Origin: Ampullimonas aquatilis
Lineage (GTDB): Bacteria > Pseudomonadota > Gammaproteobacteria > Burkholderiales > Burkholderiaceae_D
Length of the DNA: 64,000 nucleotides
NCBI RefSeq assembly: GCF_049675895.1
Contig: NZ_CP183834.1
Span: 1,426,001-1,490,000 of the forward strand
Reading direction: 5' to 3'
Notes under the pieces: generated by a model
Database searches by the model: none
Told to the model about the DNA's origin: nothing
The model's input: only the letters and a program-made list of their open reading frames with translations
Made by a program: the position numbers and the translations under genes
Shown: positions 1 to 8,462 of the stretch, in pieces
Numbering within the stretch: the stretch's first letter is position 1
How the letters are laid out: every line of letters starts with the position of its first letter

Positions 1-1
1 T

Positions 2-817
2 CTTTCTGAAATGCGTGACAAGGGCTTGTCGTTTGATGATGTCCTCAAAGAAGCACAACGACTTGGCTATGCCGAAGCCGACCCTACTTTTGATATTGAA
101 GGGGTGGACGCTGCGCATAAAGCCACCATCATGAGTGCCATCGCCTTTGGTATTCCGGTACAGTTTGATAAGGCCTATGTGGAAGGCATCACCAAATTGC
201 AGGCTGCTGATATTCGCTATGCCGAACAACTTGGTTATCGCATCAAGCTGTTGGGTATTGCGCGCAAGGCAGGGCATGGTATCGAGCTGCGGGTTCATCC
301 CACCTTGATTCCCAGCAGGCGTCTGATTGCCAATGTGGAAGGTGCCATGAATGCCGTGCTGGTGCATGGTGATGCCGTGGGTGCGACCTTGTATTACGGC
401 AAGGGGGCAGGTTCAGAACCGACCGCGTCGGCAGTGATTGCCGATCTGGTCGATGTGACTCGCACCTTGACGGCCGATCCTGGGCATCGTGTGCCATTCC
501 TCGCATTCCAGCATGATGCCTTGTCTGACATGCCGATTTTGTCCATGGATGAAATCACCACAGCCTACTATCTGCGTTTGCGGGTGGCAGATAAAGCAGG
601 GGTGCTGGCCGACATTACCCGCATTTTGGCCGATCGCAGTATTTCCATTGATGCCTTCTTGCAAAAAGAGGCTGATGAAGGTGAAAATCAGACTGACATC
701 ATCATCCTCACACATCAGACGCAGGAAAAAAACGCCAATGCCGCGATTGCGCAAATTGAAGCCTTGCCAACAGTTTCTGGCAAAGTTACGCGAATTCGTA
801 TGGAAGAGCTGAGCTAG
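2..817 (+). CDS. hom: homoserine dehydrogenase, C-terminal part (5' end outside window)
   Basis: NADP-dependent reduction of aspartate semialdehyde to homoserine, the branch point to threonine and methionine. The frame is open from base 2, so the N-terminal nucleotide-binding domain lies outside the window. The visible part holds the end of the catalytic domain (AYVEGITKLQ, then VHPTLIPSRRLIANVEGAMNAV in pieces) followed by a C-terminal ACT domain beginning near YYLRLRVADKAGVLADIT, the usual allosteric threonine-sensing module. The hom-thrC pair, often adjacent in betaproteobacteria, is split here: thrC begins 7.6 kb downstream on the same strand. Confidence 0.93.
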   Translation, partial: LSEMRDKGLSFDDVLKEAQRLGYAEADPTFDIEGVDAAHKATIMSAIAFGIPVQFDKAYVEGITKLQAADIRYAEQLGYRIKLLGIARKAGHGIELRVHPTLIPSRRLIANVEGAMNAVLVHGDAVGATLYYGKGAGSEPTASAVIADLVDVTRTLTADPGHRVPFLAFQHDALSDMPILSMDEITTAYYLRLRVADKAGVLADITRILADRSISIDAFLQKEADEGENQTDIIILTHQTQEKNANAAIAQIEALPTVSGKVTRIRMEELS

Positions 818-836
818 GTTTTAAAACTGAATGGAG

Positions 837-865
837 ATCACCAGGACTGTTTTTGTCTTGGTGAT
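837..865 (+). terminator. hairpin after hom, weak terminator candidate
   Basis: Arms ATCACCAGGAC and GTCTTGGTGAT pair over 11 positions with one G-U, around a T-rich 7 nt loop, 20 bp after the hom stop. No U-tract follows, so intrinsic termination is uncertain. Confidence 0.35.
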
Positions 866-975
866 GGTGCCGCTCAAAGTAGTCGGTGTGGATTCATGTC
901 TTGATGATTTCATTTGAATGTCACAAAACAGCCTGATTCTTTTAGTAGAATCAACTTACTGTTAAAGGCATAAAA

Positions 976-1530
976 ATGAAAATCTACTGCTTGATTGTTG
1001 CACTGTTTCTAGCTGCCTGCGCCACTGAGACTACTGCGCCAGAAAAAACTGCCTATGATGTCTTTTACGAGTGGAATACCACGATGCGTGCAGCGCTCAA
1101 GGCAGGAAAAATCAAGCATTCAACTTTTTACGAAGCGCGCAATCAACGTCTGAGTCAGTTACCTGATAATGAACCAATCAAACCGGTTCTGATGGCAGTG
1201 CAGCCCATGCTACTGGCTGGTGCCAAAGCTTTTGAAGCTGGCAAGATCAGCCAGGACCAGTTCAACGATATTAAAAGACAGGCGAATGACTCGATCGAAT
1301 CCAGCCTCAGAGCTCGAGAAGTCAGCTTAAAAGCGCAATCCATGCAAAGTAATCAGCGTCCCGTTACTGCGGGTGTGGCCTATCTTTACAGTGAACAATT
1401 GCAAAAAGGTGTGATGTTGCCGATTGCTACAGGGATTCCCAATCCTGATGCAAAAAAATGTCAGGCAGTATCGGCGGACACAGTGGAAATTAGCTGTACC
1501 CACGCTGCTGACCAGCCCCAATCAAAATAA
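976..1530 (+). CDS. putative lipoprotein, unknown function
   Basis: 184 residues. The N-terminus has a short hydrophobic signal ending in a lipobox (LAAC, Cys15), so it should be lipid-anchored in the cell envelope. The mature part is hydrophilic and largely helical, with two similar segments around 'KAGKIKHSTFYEARNQ' and 'EAGKISQDQFNDIKRQ', which suggests an internal duplication. I recognise no named domain. It stands alone between hom and a convergent minus-strand gene, with its start about 160 bp after hom. Confidence 0.7.
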   Translation: MKIYCLIVALFLAACATETTAPEKTAYDVFYEWNTTMRAALKAGKIKHSTFYEARNQRLSQLPDNEPIKPVLMAVQPMLLAGAKAFEAGKISQDQFNDIKRQANDSIESSLRAREVSLKAQSMQSNQRPVTAGVAYLYSEQLQKGVMLPIATGIPNPDAKKCQAVSADTVEISCTHAADQPQSK

Positions 1531-1612
1531 GTCAATATTGGATATAGATGGTACTGGGTTCAGTGCTGGTTCAGTTTGATGGATCGGGAATGATGGTGGA
1601 CGGATCGGGTGA

Positions 1613-1642
1613 AAGTCTTGCCAAATTCATATGACAAGACTT
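1613..1642. terminator. hairpin between convergent genes
   Basis: Inverted repeat AAGTCTTG / CAAGACTT with a 14 nt AT-rich loop in the spacer between two convergent genes. It is a plausible shared terminator, but neither side has a clear U-tract. Confidence 0.3.
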
Positions 1643-1654
1643 CAATTCAGTTGA

Positions 1655-2008
1655 TCAACGACGACGATCAGTCAAGCCATTGTGGTTGAGATCGTGTTGA
1701 TTATCATGTTTTTGACGATAGATTCTTGCGCTATCACGATTGGCTTCGGCGTGTAATTCAGCGTGTTCCTGTTTGGTGACGACACCATCGGCCTTGGCCG
1801 CTGCTTCATCAGTTTTCAGTTTGACTTCACGGCGCTCCAGGCGATTGGCTTCGCGCTGGGTAAGCTGACCAGATTCGATACCTTTATCAATACGTTGCTC
1901 CTGGCGAGCTTCACGTTGATCCAGCTTGGGTGTGCTTTGTGCCTGAGCTGAGATTGACACAGAAACAGCCGCCAGACCTAACAAAAATACTGCGCTTACT
2001 TTTTTCAT
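1655..2008 (-). CDS. small secreted protein with EF-hand-like C-terminal loop
   Basis: 117 residues with a clear signal peptide (MKKVSAVFLLGLAAVS, cleavage probably after AQA). The mature protein is very rich in Arg, Glu, Gln and Lys and should be helical. It contains 'DQREARQEQRIDKGIESGQL', a pattern seen in small uncharacterised periplasmic proteins of betaproteobacteria. The end 'DLNHNGLTD' has the spacing of a calcium-binding loop (D-x-N-x-N-G-x-x-D), but there is only one and calcium binding is inference. A good Shine-Dalgarno (GGAG) precedes the ATG. Confidence 0.7.
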   Translation of the reverse strand: MKKVSAVFLLGLAAVSVSISAQAQSTPKLDQREARQEQRIDKGIESGQLTQREANRLERREVKLKTDEAAAKADGVVTKQEHAELHAEANRDSARIYRQKHDNQHDLNHNGLTDRRR

Positions 2009-2165
2009 GAGAACTCCGTTTTGTTGTTGAAAGAGATACTGCTTATGGGCAATAACGAGTGGGTATAACTTGGGTTGACAGCATTTTCCAGTTAATGTGA
2101 AATTTTCCCATATGAAGTTTTGGGTATTTTTAGCTCATCAATAATTACGTTGTGACGCAGGTAGC

Positions 2166-2708
2166 TTACTTGCGACTGCGGCAATTGATGGGTAGATACA
2201 TGGGTTCGATATTGGTTTTATTGGGGCCCTTGACGGTCATATTGCCGGGCACTGGGCCATTGCCACAAATCCAGGTAACCGGGACGATTGGGGCATCTTC
2301 TACGACGGCGGGTCGTAAAGTCAAAGTTTTGTCAATGATCGCGCCATGGGCGCTATTGCCAAAAGTGATGTGGATCGCTCCGTTATCGATCTGGATTGAA
2401 CGGATGTAGTTGTTGACGATTTTTTCGGGTACGGGCAAAAAGGCTTCGGCATTATTGGCCGGAATTTTATGGGGTTTGGCACTCCATGCATCGGCAATCG
2501 GGGTTTTGACGATTTCGGCCAGGGGCAGAGCATCGACAATTTGCTGGCGCACCAGACGATCGATATAACTGGGTGCCGCCATCAAAGACATGATCGCCAC
2601 AATAGCCATGACGACGAGTAGCTCGATCATCGTAAAACCCGCTTCGTTTGCCGACGAACAATGGCGCAGGTAAAAGTGTGTTGGCGGGTTGGGGCAGATC
2701 GTCGTCAT
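2166..2708 (-). CDS. type IV pilin-like protein with long leader
   Basis: 180 residues. The class III signal is 'EAG|FTMIELLVVMAIVAIMS': a Gly at -1, Phe at +1, Glu at +5 and a long hydrophobic helix, as cut by PilD. Near the C-terminus two cysteines ('WICGNG' and 'LPINCR') bracket a loop like the disulfide-bonded D-region of PilA, and the ending LPxxCR is typical of the pilin family. The leader is about 24 residues, longer than in usual type IVa pilins, and I see no GTG or TTG alternative inside it. No other pilus gene is adjacent, so it could be a major pilin or a minor pilin. Confidence 0.75.
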   Translation of the reverse strand: MTTICPNPPTHFYLRHCSSANEAGFTMIELLVVMAIVAIMSLMAAPSYIDRLVRQQIVDALPLAEIVKTPIADAWSAKPHKIPANNAEAFLPVPEKIVNNYIRSIQIDNGAIHITFGNSAHGAIIDKTLTLRPAVVEDAPIVPVTWICGNGPVPGNMTVKGPNKTNIEPMYLPINCRSRK

Positions 2709-2766
2709 GAAAAATTATGCCGTATATCGGTGCAGCGCTGTAGTCTGTTTGCAGTCTGTTACGGAA

Positions 2767-2842
2767 AATATACTCTGATGGAGTAAATTTATAGCGCTAA
2801 TAATAAAGCACTTAAGCTATCCATTTTGATGGATACTCCACA
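2767..2842 (+). repeat. AT-rich interspersed repeat, copy 1
   Basis: Member of the window's interspersed repeat. It has the short palindrome ACTCTGATGGAGT at the left, the core AATAAAGCACTTAAG in the middle and GATACTCC at the right. It lies upstream of the pilin gene and downstream of ycgB, in a non-coding gap. Confidence 0.6.
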
Positions 2843-2944
2843 GAAAATACCATTTCTGTGATGTTTTTGTCGTGCCGAGAAGGAAGCTGCTGATCGCTTT
2901 AATTCCTGCTTGAAGTGCTGGATGAGTGCGGATGAAATCCGTCA

Positions 2945-2972
2945 TAAAAAAAGCCAGTCAATGACTGGCTTT
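2945..2972 (-). terminator. rho-independent terminator of the prkA-yeaH-ycgB operon
   Basis: On the minus strand the arms AAGCCAGTCA / TGACTGGCTT form a strong stem followed directly by a run of seven to eight T, 20 bp after the ycgB stop codon. Confidence 0.85.
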
Positions 2973-2991
2973 ATCTAGTTGAAAACAGCGT

Positions 2992-4572
2992 TCAATGTCG
3001 TGGTGTATGAGCCGTCCAGTGATGGGTGACTTCACCAGCCAGATTGATACTTTCAAGGTGAACATCAAAACCCCAGAGTCGTGCCACATGTTTGAGCACT
3101 TCTTGTGCACCATCATGAAGCGGCCTGTCATTATGTTGTGCATGGCGCAGGGTCAGTGCACGATCACCGCGCAGATTGACATTCCATACCTGAATATTGG
3201 GTTCGCGGTTGCCCAGGTCATATTGGCGCGACAGGGCTTCACGCACATGTCGGTAGCCGGTGTCATCATGAATTGCCGAGACTTCCAGATCAGGCGCATC
3301 CTTTTCATCCAAAATCGCAAACAGGCGAAAATCACGCATGATCTTGGGCGACAGGAACTGACTGACAAAACTTTCATCCTTGAAGTTACGCATAGCCTGA
3401 TCCAGTGTGGGTAGCCAGGGGGCACCGGCAATATCCGGGAACCAGCGGTAATCTTCTTCGGTGGGTGATTCACAAATCCGCTTGATATCGGTGTACATTG
3501 CAAAACCCAGTGCGTAAGGATTAAAGCCGCTATAACCGGGATGATTGACTGTAGGTTGGTAAATCACATTGGTATGCGAGCTCATCCATTCGAGCATCAT
3601 GCCGTCATGCAGATAACCATTGTCGTACATGGTGTTGAGCAGTCGATGGTGCCAGAAGGTGGCCCAGCCTTCATTCATCACCTGGGTCTGGCGTTGCGGA
3701 TAAAAATATTGGGCAATCTTGCGCACAATGCGCACCACTTCGCGTTGCCAGGGTTCAAGCAAAGGGGCGTTCTTTTCGATGAAATAGAGCAGGTTTTCCT
3801 GTGGCTCAGCCGGAAAGCGGCGCGTCGCAGCGATCTCATCTTCACGTTCGGCACGACGCGGCAGGGTGCGCCACAGTTCATTGACCTGTTGCTGCAAATA
3901 GAATTCGCGTTCTTCGCGGCGGCTACGTTCTTCCTGCAAAGACAGTTTGGCGGGACGACGATAGCGATCCACGCCATGATTCATCAGTGCATGGCAGGAG
4001 TCGAGGGTTTCTTCTACGGCATCCAGGCCATAGCGTTCTTCACATTCGGCAATATAATTTTTGGCGTAGACCAGATAATCAATGATGGATGACGCATCGG
4101 TCCACATCCGAAACAGATAATTGCCCTTGAAAAAACTGTTGTGTCCATAGGCCGCATGGGCGATCACCAGGGACTGCATGGCCATGGTGTTTTCTTCCAT
4201 GAGGTAGCTGATGCAGGGGTTGGAATTGATGACAATCTCATATGCCAGCGCCATATGACCACGTCGATAATTTTTTTCAGTGGCAATAAACTCTTTGCCG
4301 TAACTCCAGTGGCGGTAATTGACTGGCATGCCCACCGAGGCATAGGCATCCATCATCTGCTCGGAGGTGATGATCTCCAGTTGATTCGGGTAAGTGTCCA
4401 AGCCATACACTTCAGCAGTTTGACGAATCACATCATGGTATTGCTCGATGAGTTCAAAGTTCCAGTCGCTGGAAGCGGGCAAGGGAACCTCGGCACGCTT
4501 GAAGGCGGGCGTTTTACCATCACGCCAGGCATGCAGACGATCTGTGGTTGGCGCTTTCATTGCGGCACTCAT
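2992..4572 (-). CDS. ycgB: SpoVR/YcgB family protein
   Basis: 526 residues, the usual size for the YcgB branch of the SpoVR family. The family is conserved across proteobacteria and forms one functional unit with the PrkA kinase and the DUF444 protein encoded just upstream, associated with general stress and stationary phase; the biochemical role is not settled. Conserved stretches include 'DWNFELIEQYHDVI', 'NSNPCISYLMEENTMAMQ', 'MNEGWATFWHHRLLNTMYD' and 'NPYALGFAMYTDIKRIC'. The EGWATFWHH motif contains histidines and a glutamate that could bind metal. The start overlaps the yeaH stop by four bases (ATGA), indicating translational coupling. Confidence 0.93.
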   Translation of the reverse strand: MSAAMKAPTTDRLHAWRDGKTPAFKRAEVPLPASSDWNFELIEQYHDVIRQTAEVYGLDTYPNQLEIITSEQMMDAYASVGMPVNYRHWSYGKEFIATEKNYRRGHMALAYEIVINSNPCISYLMEENTMAMQSLVIAHAAYGHNSFFKGNYLFRMWTDASSIIDYLVYAKNYIAECEERYGLDAVEETLDSCHALMNHGVDRYRRPAKLSLQEERSRREEREFYLQQQVNELWRTLPRRAEREDEIAATRRFPAEPQENLLYFIEKNAPLLEPWQREVVRIVRKIAQYFYPQRQTQVMNEGWATFWHHRLLNTMYDNGYLHDGMMLEWMSSHTNVIYQPTVNHPGYSGFNPYALGFAMYTDIKRICESPTEEDYRWFPDIAGAPWLPTLDQAMRNFKDESFVSQFLSPKIMRDFRLFAILDEKDAPDLEVSAIHDDTGYRHVREALSRQYDLGNREPNIQVWNVNLRGDRALTLRHAQHNDRPLHDGAQEVLKHVARLWGFDVHLESINLAGEVTHHWTAHTPRH

Positions 4573-5879
4573 ACGGGCACTCCTTCCTTCTTGAACAATT
4601 CGCGGAAGATGGGATAGATCTCACCCGGTGACAGGACTTTACGCATCGCAAAGTGCTTGTATTCCTCGGCAATTTTGGCGTAATCAGTCCACAGGGTTTG
4701 CTCGGCCTCGGCGACTTGCACATAGGCAAAATAACGCACGGCGGGCAAGAGATGATCAACAATCATGTCATGGCATTTGCCACTGTCCTGATACCAGTTA
4801 TCCCCATCACTGGCTTGTGCCATGTAGATATTCCATTCATTGCTGGGATATCTGGCGCGCATGATGTCATTGGCCAGAATCAGCGCGCTGCTGACCACGG
4901 TACCGCCGGTTTCGGTCGAATGAAAAAACTCGTCTTCATTGACTTCCTGTGCCTGGGTATGATGGCTGATGAAAACCAGTTCAATCTTTTCGTAATGCCG
5001 TGTCAAAAACAGGTAGAGCAGCAAGAAGAAGCGTTTAGCCAAATCCTTGCGTCCCTGATCCATCGAGCCAGAGACATCCATCAAGCAAAACATCACGGCC
5101 TTGGTGGTAGGGACGGGCACCTTGATGCGGCTGCGATAACGCAGATCCAACGGGTCCAGATAAGGAATCCGGTTGACCTTGGCACGCAGGGCATCAATCT
5201 TGAGTTGCAGCGCTTCCATCATCTGCCGTGCCATGACATCGGTAGGCAGATGCTCTTTGCGTAGTGCTTCCATTTCTTCTTCAAGCTGGCGCAGCTCGCT
5301 TTTACTGCTGCTGCCTAAAGCGATACGACGTCCCAGCGCACCGCGCATGGAGCGCACCACATGCAGATTGTTGGGTGTGCCGTCACTGGAAAAACCAGCG
5401 CGTTGCGACTTCCAGTCAGGAATATCAGCCAGTGCTGTTTTGATGAGGTTGGGCAAGGCCAGATCTTCAAAAAAGATCTGCATGAATTCTTCTTTGCTGA
5501 GCTGAAAGACAAAGTCGTCCTGACCTTCACCACTGTCACTGGCCTCATTGCCGTTACCGCCACCGCCGCCGCCCTGACCACCCTTGGGGCGCTCAATTTT
5601 GTCGCCTTTGACAAAGTCCTGATTGCCGGGATGGATCATTTCACGTGTGCCACCCTGACCATGTTGAAAGACGGGTTCAGAAATGTCGCGTTTGGGGATA
5701 TGAATTTCTTCGCCGCGCTCCAGGTCGCGGATGCTGCGTTCATTGATGGCACGTTTGACGGCATCTTTGACCTGGTCTTTATAGCGGCGTAAAAAACGCT
5801 CTCGATTGCCAACCGACTTGTTTTTGCCTGCCAGCCGACGATCGATGATTTGCTGCAAATGCATCGCCGCTTTTGTCAT
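4569..5879 (-). CDS. yeaH: DUF444 / YeaH-YhbH family protein with von Willebrand A domain
   Basis: 436 residues. The N-terminal half is basic and helical (FLRRYKDQVKDAVKRA) and includes a Gly-rich linker at about residues 100-109. The C-terminal half is a von Willebrand A-like domain whose MIDAS motif DVSGSMD is at about 268-274. In the PrkA-YeaH-YcgB system this protein is thought to act with the kinase, but its substrate is unknown. It is the middle gene of a minus-strand operon: 113 bp behind prkA and overlapping ycgB by 4 bp. Confidence 0.93.
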   Translation of the reverse strand: MTKAAMHLQQIIDRRLAGKNKSVGNRERFLRRYKDQVKDAVKRAINERSIRDLERGEEIHIPKRDISEPVFQHGQGGTREMIHPGNQDFVKGDKIERPKGGQGGGGGGNGNEASDSGEGQDDFVFQLSKEEFMQIFFEDLALPNLIKTALADIPDWKSQRAGFSSDGTPNNLHVVRSMRGALGRRIALGSSSKSELRQLEEEMEALRKEHLPTDVMARQMMEALQLKIDALRAKVNRIPYLDPLDLRYRSRIKVPVPTTKAVMFCLMDVSGSMDQGRKDLAKRFFLLLYLFLTRHYEKIELVFISHHTQAQEVNEDEFFHSTETGGTVVSSALILANDIMRARYPSNEWNIYMAQASDGDNWYQDSGKCHDMIVDHLLPAVRYFAYVQVAEAEQTLWTDYAKIAEEYKHFAMRKVLSPGEIYPIFRELFKKEGVPV

Positions 5880-5992
5880 GAATCATCCTTTAAATGGTGG
5901 CAATCCACGCTGTCAACGTGCCTGCCCTATATTTATTGAGGGACTTCTTCATCGAGTCACAGACCTGCGCCTGGAAGGCACAGGCCCTTGGC

Positions 5993-7915
5993 TTACGAAC
6001 TCTTGCGTACTCGCAAATACCATTCACACAATAAACGTACTTGCTTGGGTGTATAGCCTTTTTCCACCATACGATTGACAAAGTCTTCATGTTTTTTAAC
6101 TTCATCAACACTGGCCTTGGCATTGAAGCTGATCACCGGCAACAGCTCTTCCGTATTGGAGAACATTTTCTTCTCGATCACGGTGCGCAGTTTTTCGTAG
6201 CTGGTCCACAATGGGTTTTTACCACCGTTATTGGCCCGTGCTCGCAAGACAAAGTTGACGATCTCGTTACGAAAATCCTTGGGATTGGCAATGCCTGCTG
6301 GCTTCTCGATTTTTTCAAGTTCGCCATTCAGGGCGACACGGTCAAACACTTCACCGGTGTCCGTGTCACGATATTCCTGATCCTGAATCCAGTAGTCGGC
6401 ATAAGTGACATAACGGTCAAAGATGTTCTGACCATATTCGCTATAGCTTTCCAGGTAAGCAGTCTGGATTTCCTTGCCGATGAACTCGGCGTAACGCGGT
6501 GACAGCAACTCCTTGATGAAGCCGATGTACTTTTGTTCCAGTTCTGCCGGAAACTGCTCGCGCTCGATCTGCTGTTCCAGCACATACATCAGGTGCACTG
6601 GATTGGCGGCGACTTCAGTGCTGTCAAAGTTGAATACCTTGGACAATATCTTGTAAGCAAAGCGGGTGGAAATACCGCTCATGCCTTCATCGACACCGGC
6701 AAAGTCGCGATATTCCTGATAGCTCTTGGCACGCGGATCAGTGTCCTTTAGGTTTTCGCCATCATAGACCTGCATCTTGGAATAGAGGCTGGAGTTTTCA
6801 GGCTCTTTGAGACGCGTAAGGATGGCAAACTGCGACATCATCTTCAGTGTACCGGGCGCACAAGTGGCTTTGGCCAGGGAGGAGCCGCGCAAGAGTTTTT
6901 CGTAAATATGGACTTCTTCGGAAACCCGCAGGCAATAAGGCACCTTGACGATATAGATCCGATCAAGAAACGCCTCATTGTTTTTGTTGTTGCGAAATGC
7001 CTTCCACTCGCTCTCGTTACTGTGGGCTAATACCACACCGTCAAATGGAATCGCACCGAAGCCTTCAGTACCTTTGAAGTTGCCTTCTTGAGTGGCAGTC
7101 AGCAAAGGATGCAAGACCTTGATGGGCGCCTTGAACATTTCAACAAATTCCAGCAAGCCCTGGTTGGCCAGGCACAGGCCACCCGAATAGCTATAGGCGT
7201 CCGGGTCATCCTGCGCAAAGGTTTCGAGCTTGCGAATATCCACCTTGCCCACCAAGGAAGAGATATCCTGATTGTTTTCATCACCAGGTTCAGTCTTGGC
7301 AATGCCAACTTGCTTAAGGATGGATGGGTAACGTTTGACCACTCTGAACTGACGAATATCGCCACCAAATTCATCCAGGCGTTTGACTGCCCAAGGTGAT
7401 AGAACACGGTTCAGATAACGGACGGGTATCCCATATTCCTTTTGCAGAATCGGACCATCTTCAGTTGGATCAAACAGACCCAGGGGCGACTCATTGACCG
7501 GTGAACCTTTGATGGCATAGAAGGAGACTTCTTCCATGAGCTGCTTTAAGCGTTCGGCAATGGAGCTCTTGCCACCACCGACTGGCCCAAGCAGATAAAG
7601 AATCTGTTTCTTTTCCTCCAAACCTTGTGCGGCATGGCGGAAGTAAGACACAACTTGTTCGATCGCGTCTTCCATGCCATAAAACTCGGCAAAGGCTGGA
7701 TAGATTTTAATCACCTTGTTGGCAAAGATACGTGACAGTCGCGGGTCGTTGCGAGTGTCCACAGTTTGAGGTTCGCCGATGGCTTTGAGCATACGCTCGG
7801 CCGCACTGGCATAGGTAATCGGCTCACGCTTACACAATTCGAGATACTCTTGCAGAGACATCTCTTCTTCGCGTTTACGTTCGTAGCGCGCGGTGAAATT
7901 GCTGATCACATCCAT
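5993..7915 (-). CDS. prkA: PrkA/YeaG serine protein kinase
   Basis: 640 residues, as expected. It has an N-terminal AAA-type domain with Walker A GPVGGGKSS at about 110-118 and a C-terminal kinase-like PrkA domain. In E. coli the YeaG kinase is induced by nutrient and other stresses and works with YeaH. The ATG is preceded by a strong Shine-Dalgarno (GGGAGGT), which fixes the start. It is first in the prkA-yeaH-ycgB operon and divergent from thrC across a 547 bp gap. Confidence 0.95.
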   Translation of the reverse strand: MDVISNFTARYERKREEEMSLQEYLELCKREPITYASAAERMLKAIGEPQTVDTRNDPRLSRIFANKVIKIYPAFAEFYGMEDAIEQVVSYFRHAAQGLEEKKQILYLLGPVGGGKSSIAERLKQLMEEVSFYAIKGSPVNESPLGLFDPTEDGPILQKEYGIPVRYLNRVLSPWAVKRLDEFGGDIRQFRVVKRYPSILKQVGIAKTEPGDENNQDISSLVGKVDIRKLETFAQDDPDAYSYSGGLCLANQGLLEFVEMFKAPIKVLHPLLTATQEGNFKGTEGFGAIPFDGVVLAHSNESEWKAFRNNKNNEAFLDRIYIVKVPYCLRVSEEVHIYEKLLRGSSLAKATCAPGTLKMMSQFAILTRLKEPENSSLYSKMQVYDGENLKDTDPRAKSYQEYRDFAGVDEGMSGISTRFAYKILSKVFNFDSTEVAANPVHLMYVLEQQIEREQFPAELEQKYIGFIKELLSPRYAEFIGKEIQTAYLESYSEYGQNIFDRYVTYADYWIQDQEYRDTDTGEVFDRVALNGELEKIEKPAGIANPKDFRNEIVNFVLRARANNGGKNPLWTSYEKLRTVIEKKMFSNTEELLPVISFNAKASVDEVKKHEDFVNRMVEKGYTPKQVRLLCEWYLRVRKSS

Positions 7916-8362
7916 AGATTACCTCCCGGAGTTGTAAACAATCTTTCTTGCCACTTCAAACCACCATGACTTAACGTTAGCATAGTCTGGTACGTTTAAC
8001 GTGATTGTGGAAATAAGCACACAAAAGCCAGTCAATTCACTAAAAGGACAGGCAAGTAACATGCCTCCTTCTTTGTTGATGCGGCGCTATATCCAAAAAC
8101 AATTTCTCATATTTACCAATCAAAAAGTAGCTGGGTAAATCCTATAACTAAAATGCATGATGGTTCATATTCCTTGGGCAAAATCAATCATGCTTAGTTC
8201 ACCGTATACGCTTGAGTCGTGACAAAGATTTTTGTGGCGGCAAGTGCGATAATCACCGTTTATATCAACCGTTTTCATGGCCGCTGGTGCAGAGGTTTGT
8301 GTTGGCATGCAAGCGCTGGTCAATTGTTGTCAAGTAGTCATTAAGTCATCTCGTTAGTTATT
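7916..8362. other. divergent intergenic region between prkA and thrC
   Basis: No coding frame of note. It should hold the prkA promoter (minus) and the thrC promoter (plus), but I see no convincing -35/-10 pair. The thrC-proximal part is a copy of the interspersed repeat, listed separately. Confidence 0.5.
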
Positions 8363-8436
8363 TATACACCTGGGTAGTAAAAAAATAAGCTATTTATTTA
8401 CGCACTTAATACCTAATAAAAACCCATATACTCCCA
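8363..8436 (+). repeat. AT-rich interspersed repeat, copy 2
   Basis: Contains TATACACCTGGGTAGTA at the left, TTTACGCACTTAATACC in the core and ATATACTCCC at the right. It ends about 25 bp before the thrC start codon, so it forms most of the immediate upstream region. Confidence 0.6.
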
Positions 8437-8462
8437 ATTTATTCCATTAAATAATCCTATTT

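Noticed and set aside
3541..4092. Plus-strand frame of 183 codons over ycgB
   Set aside because: Antisense to ycgB with no start signal.
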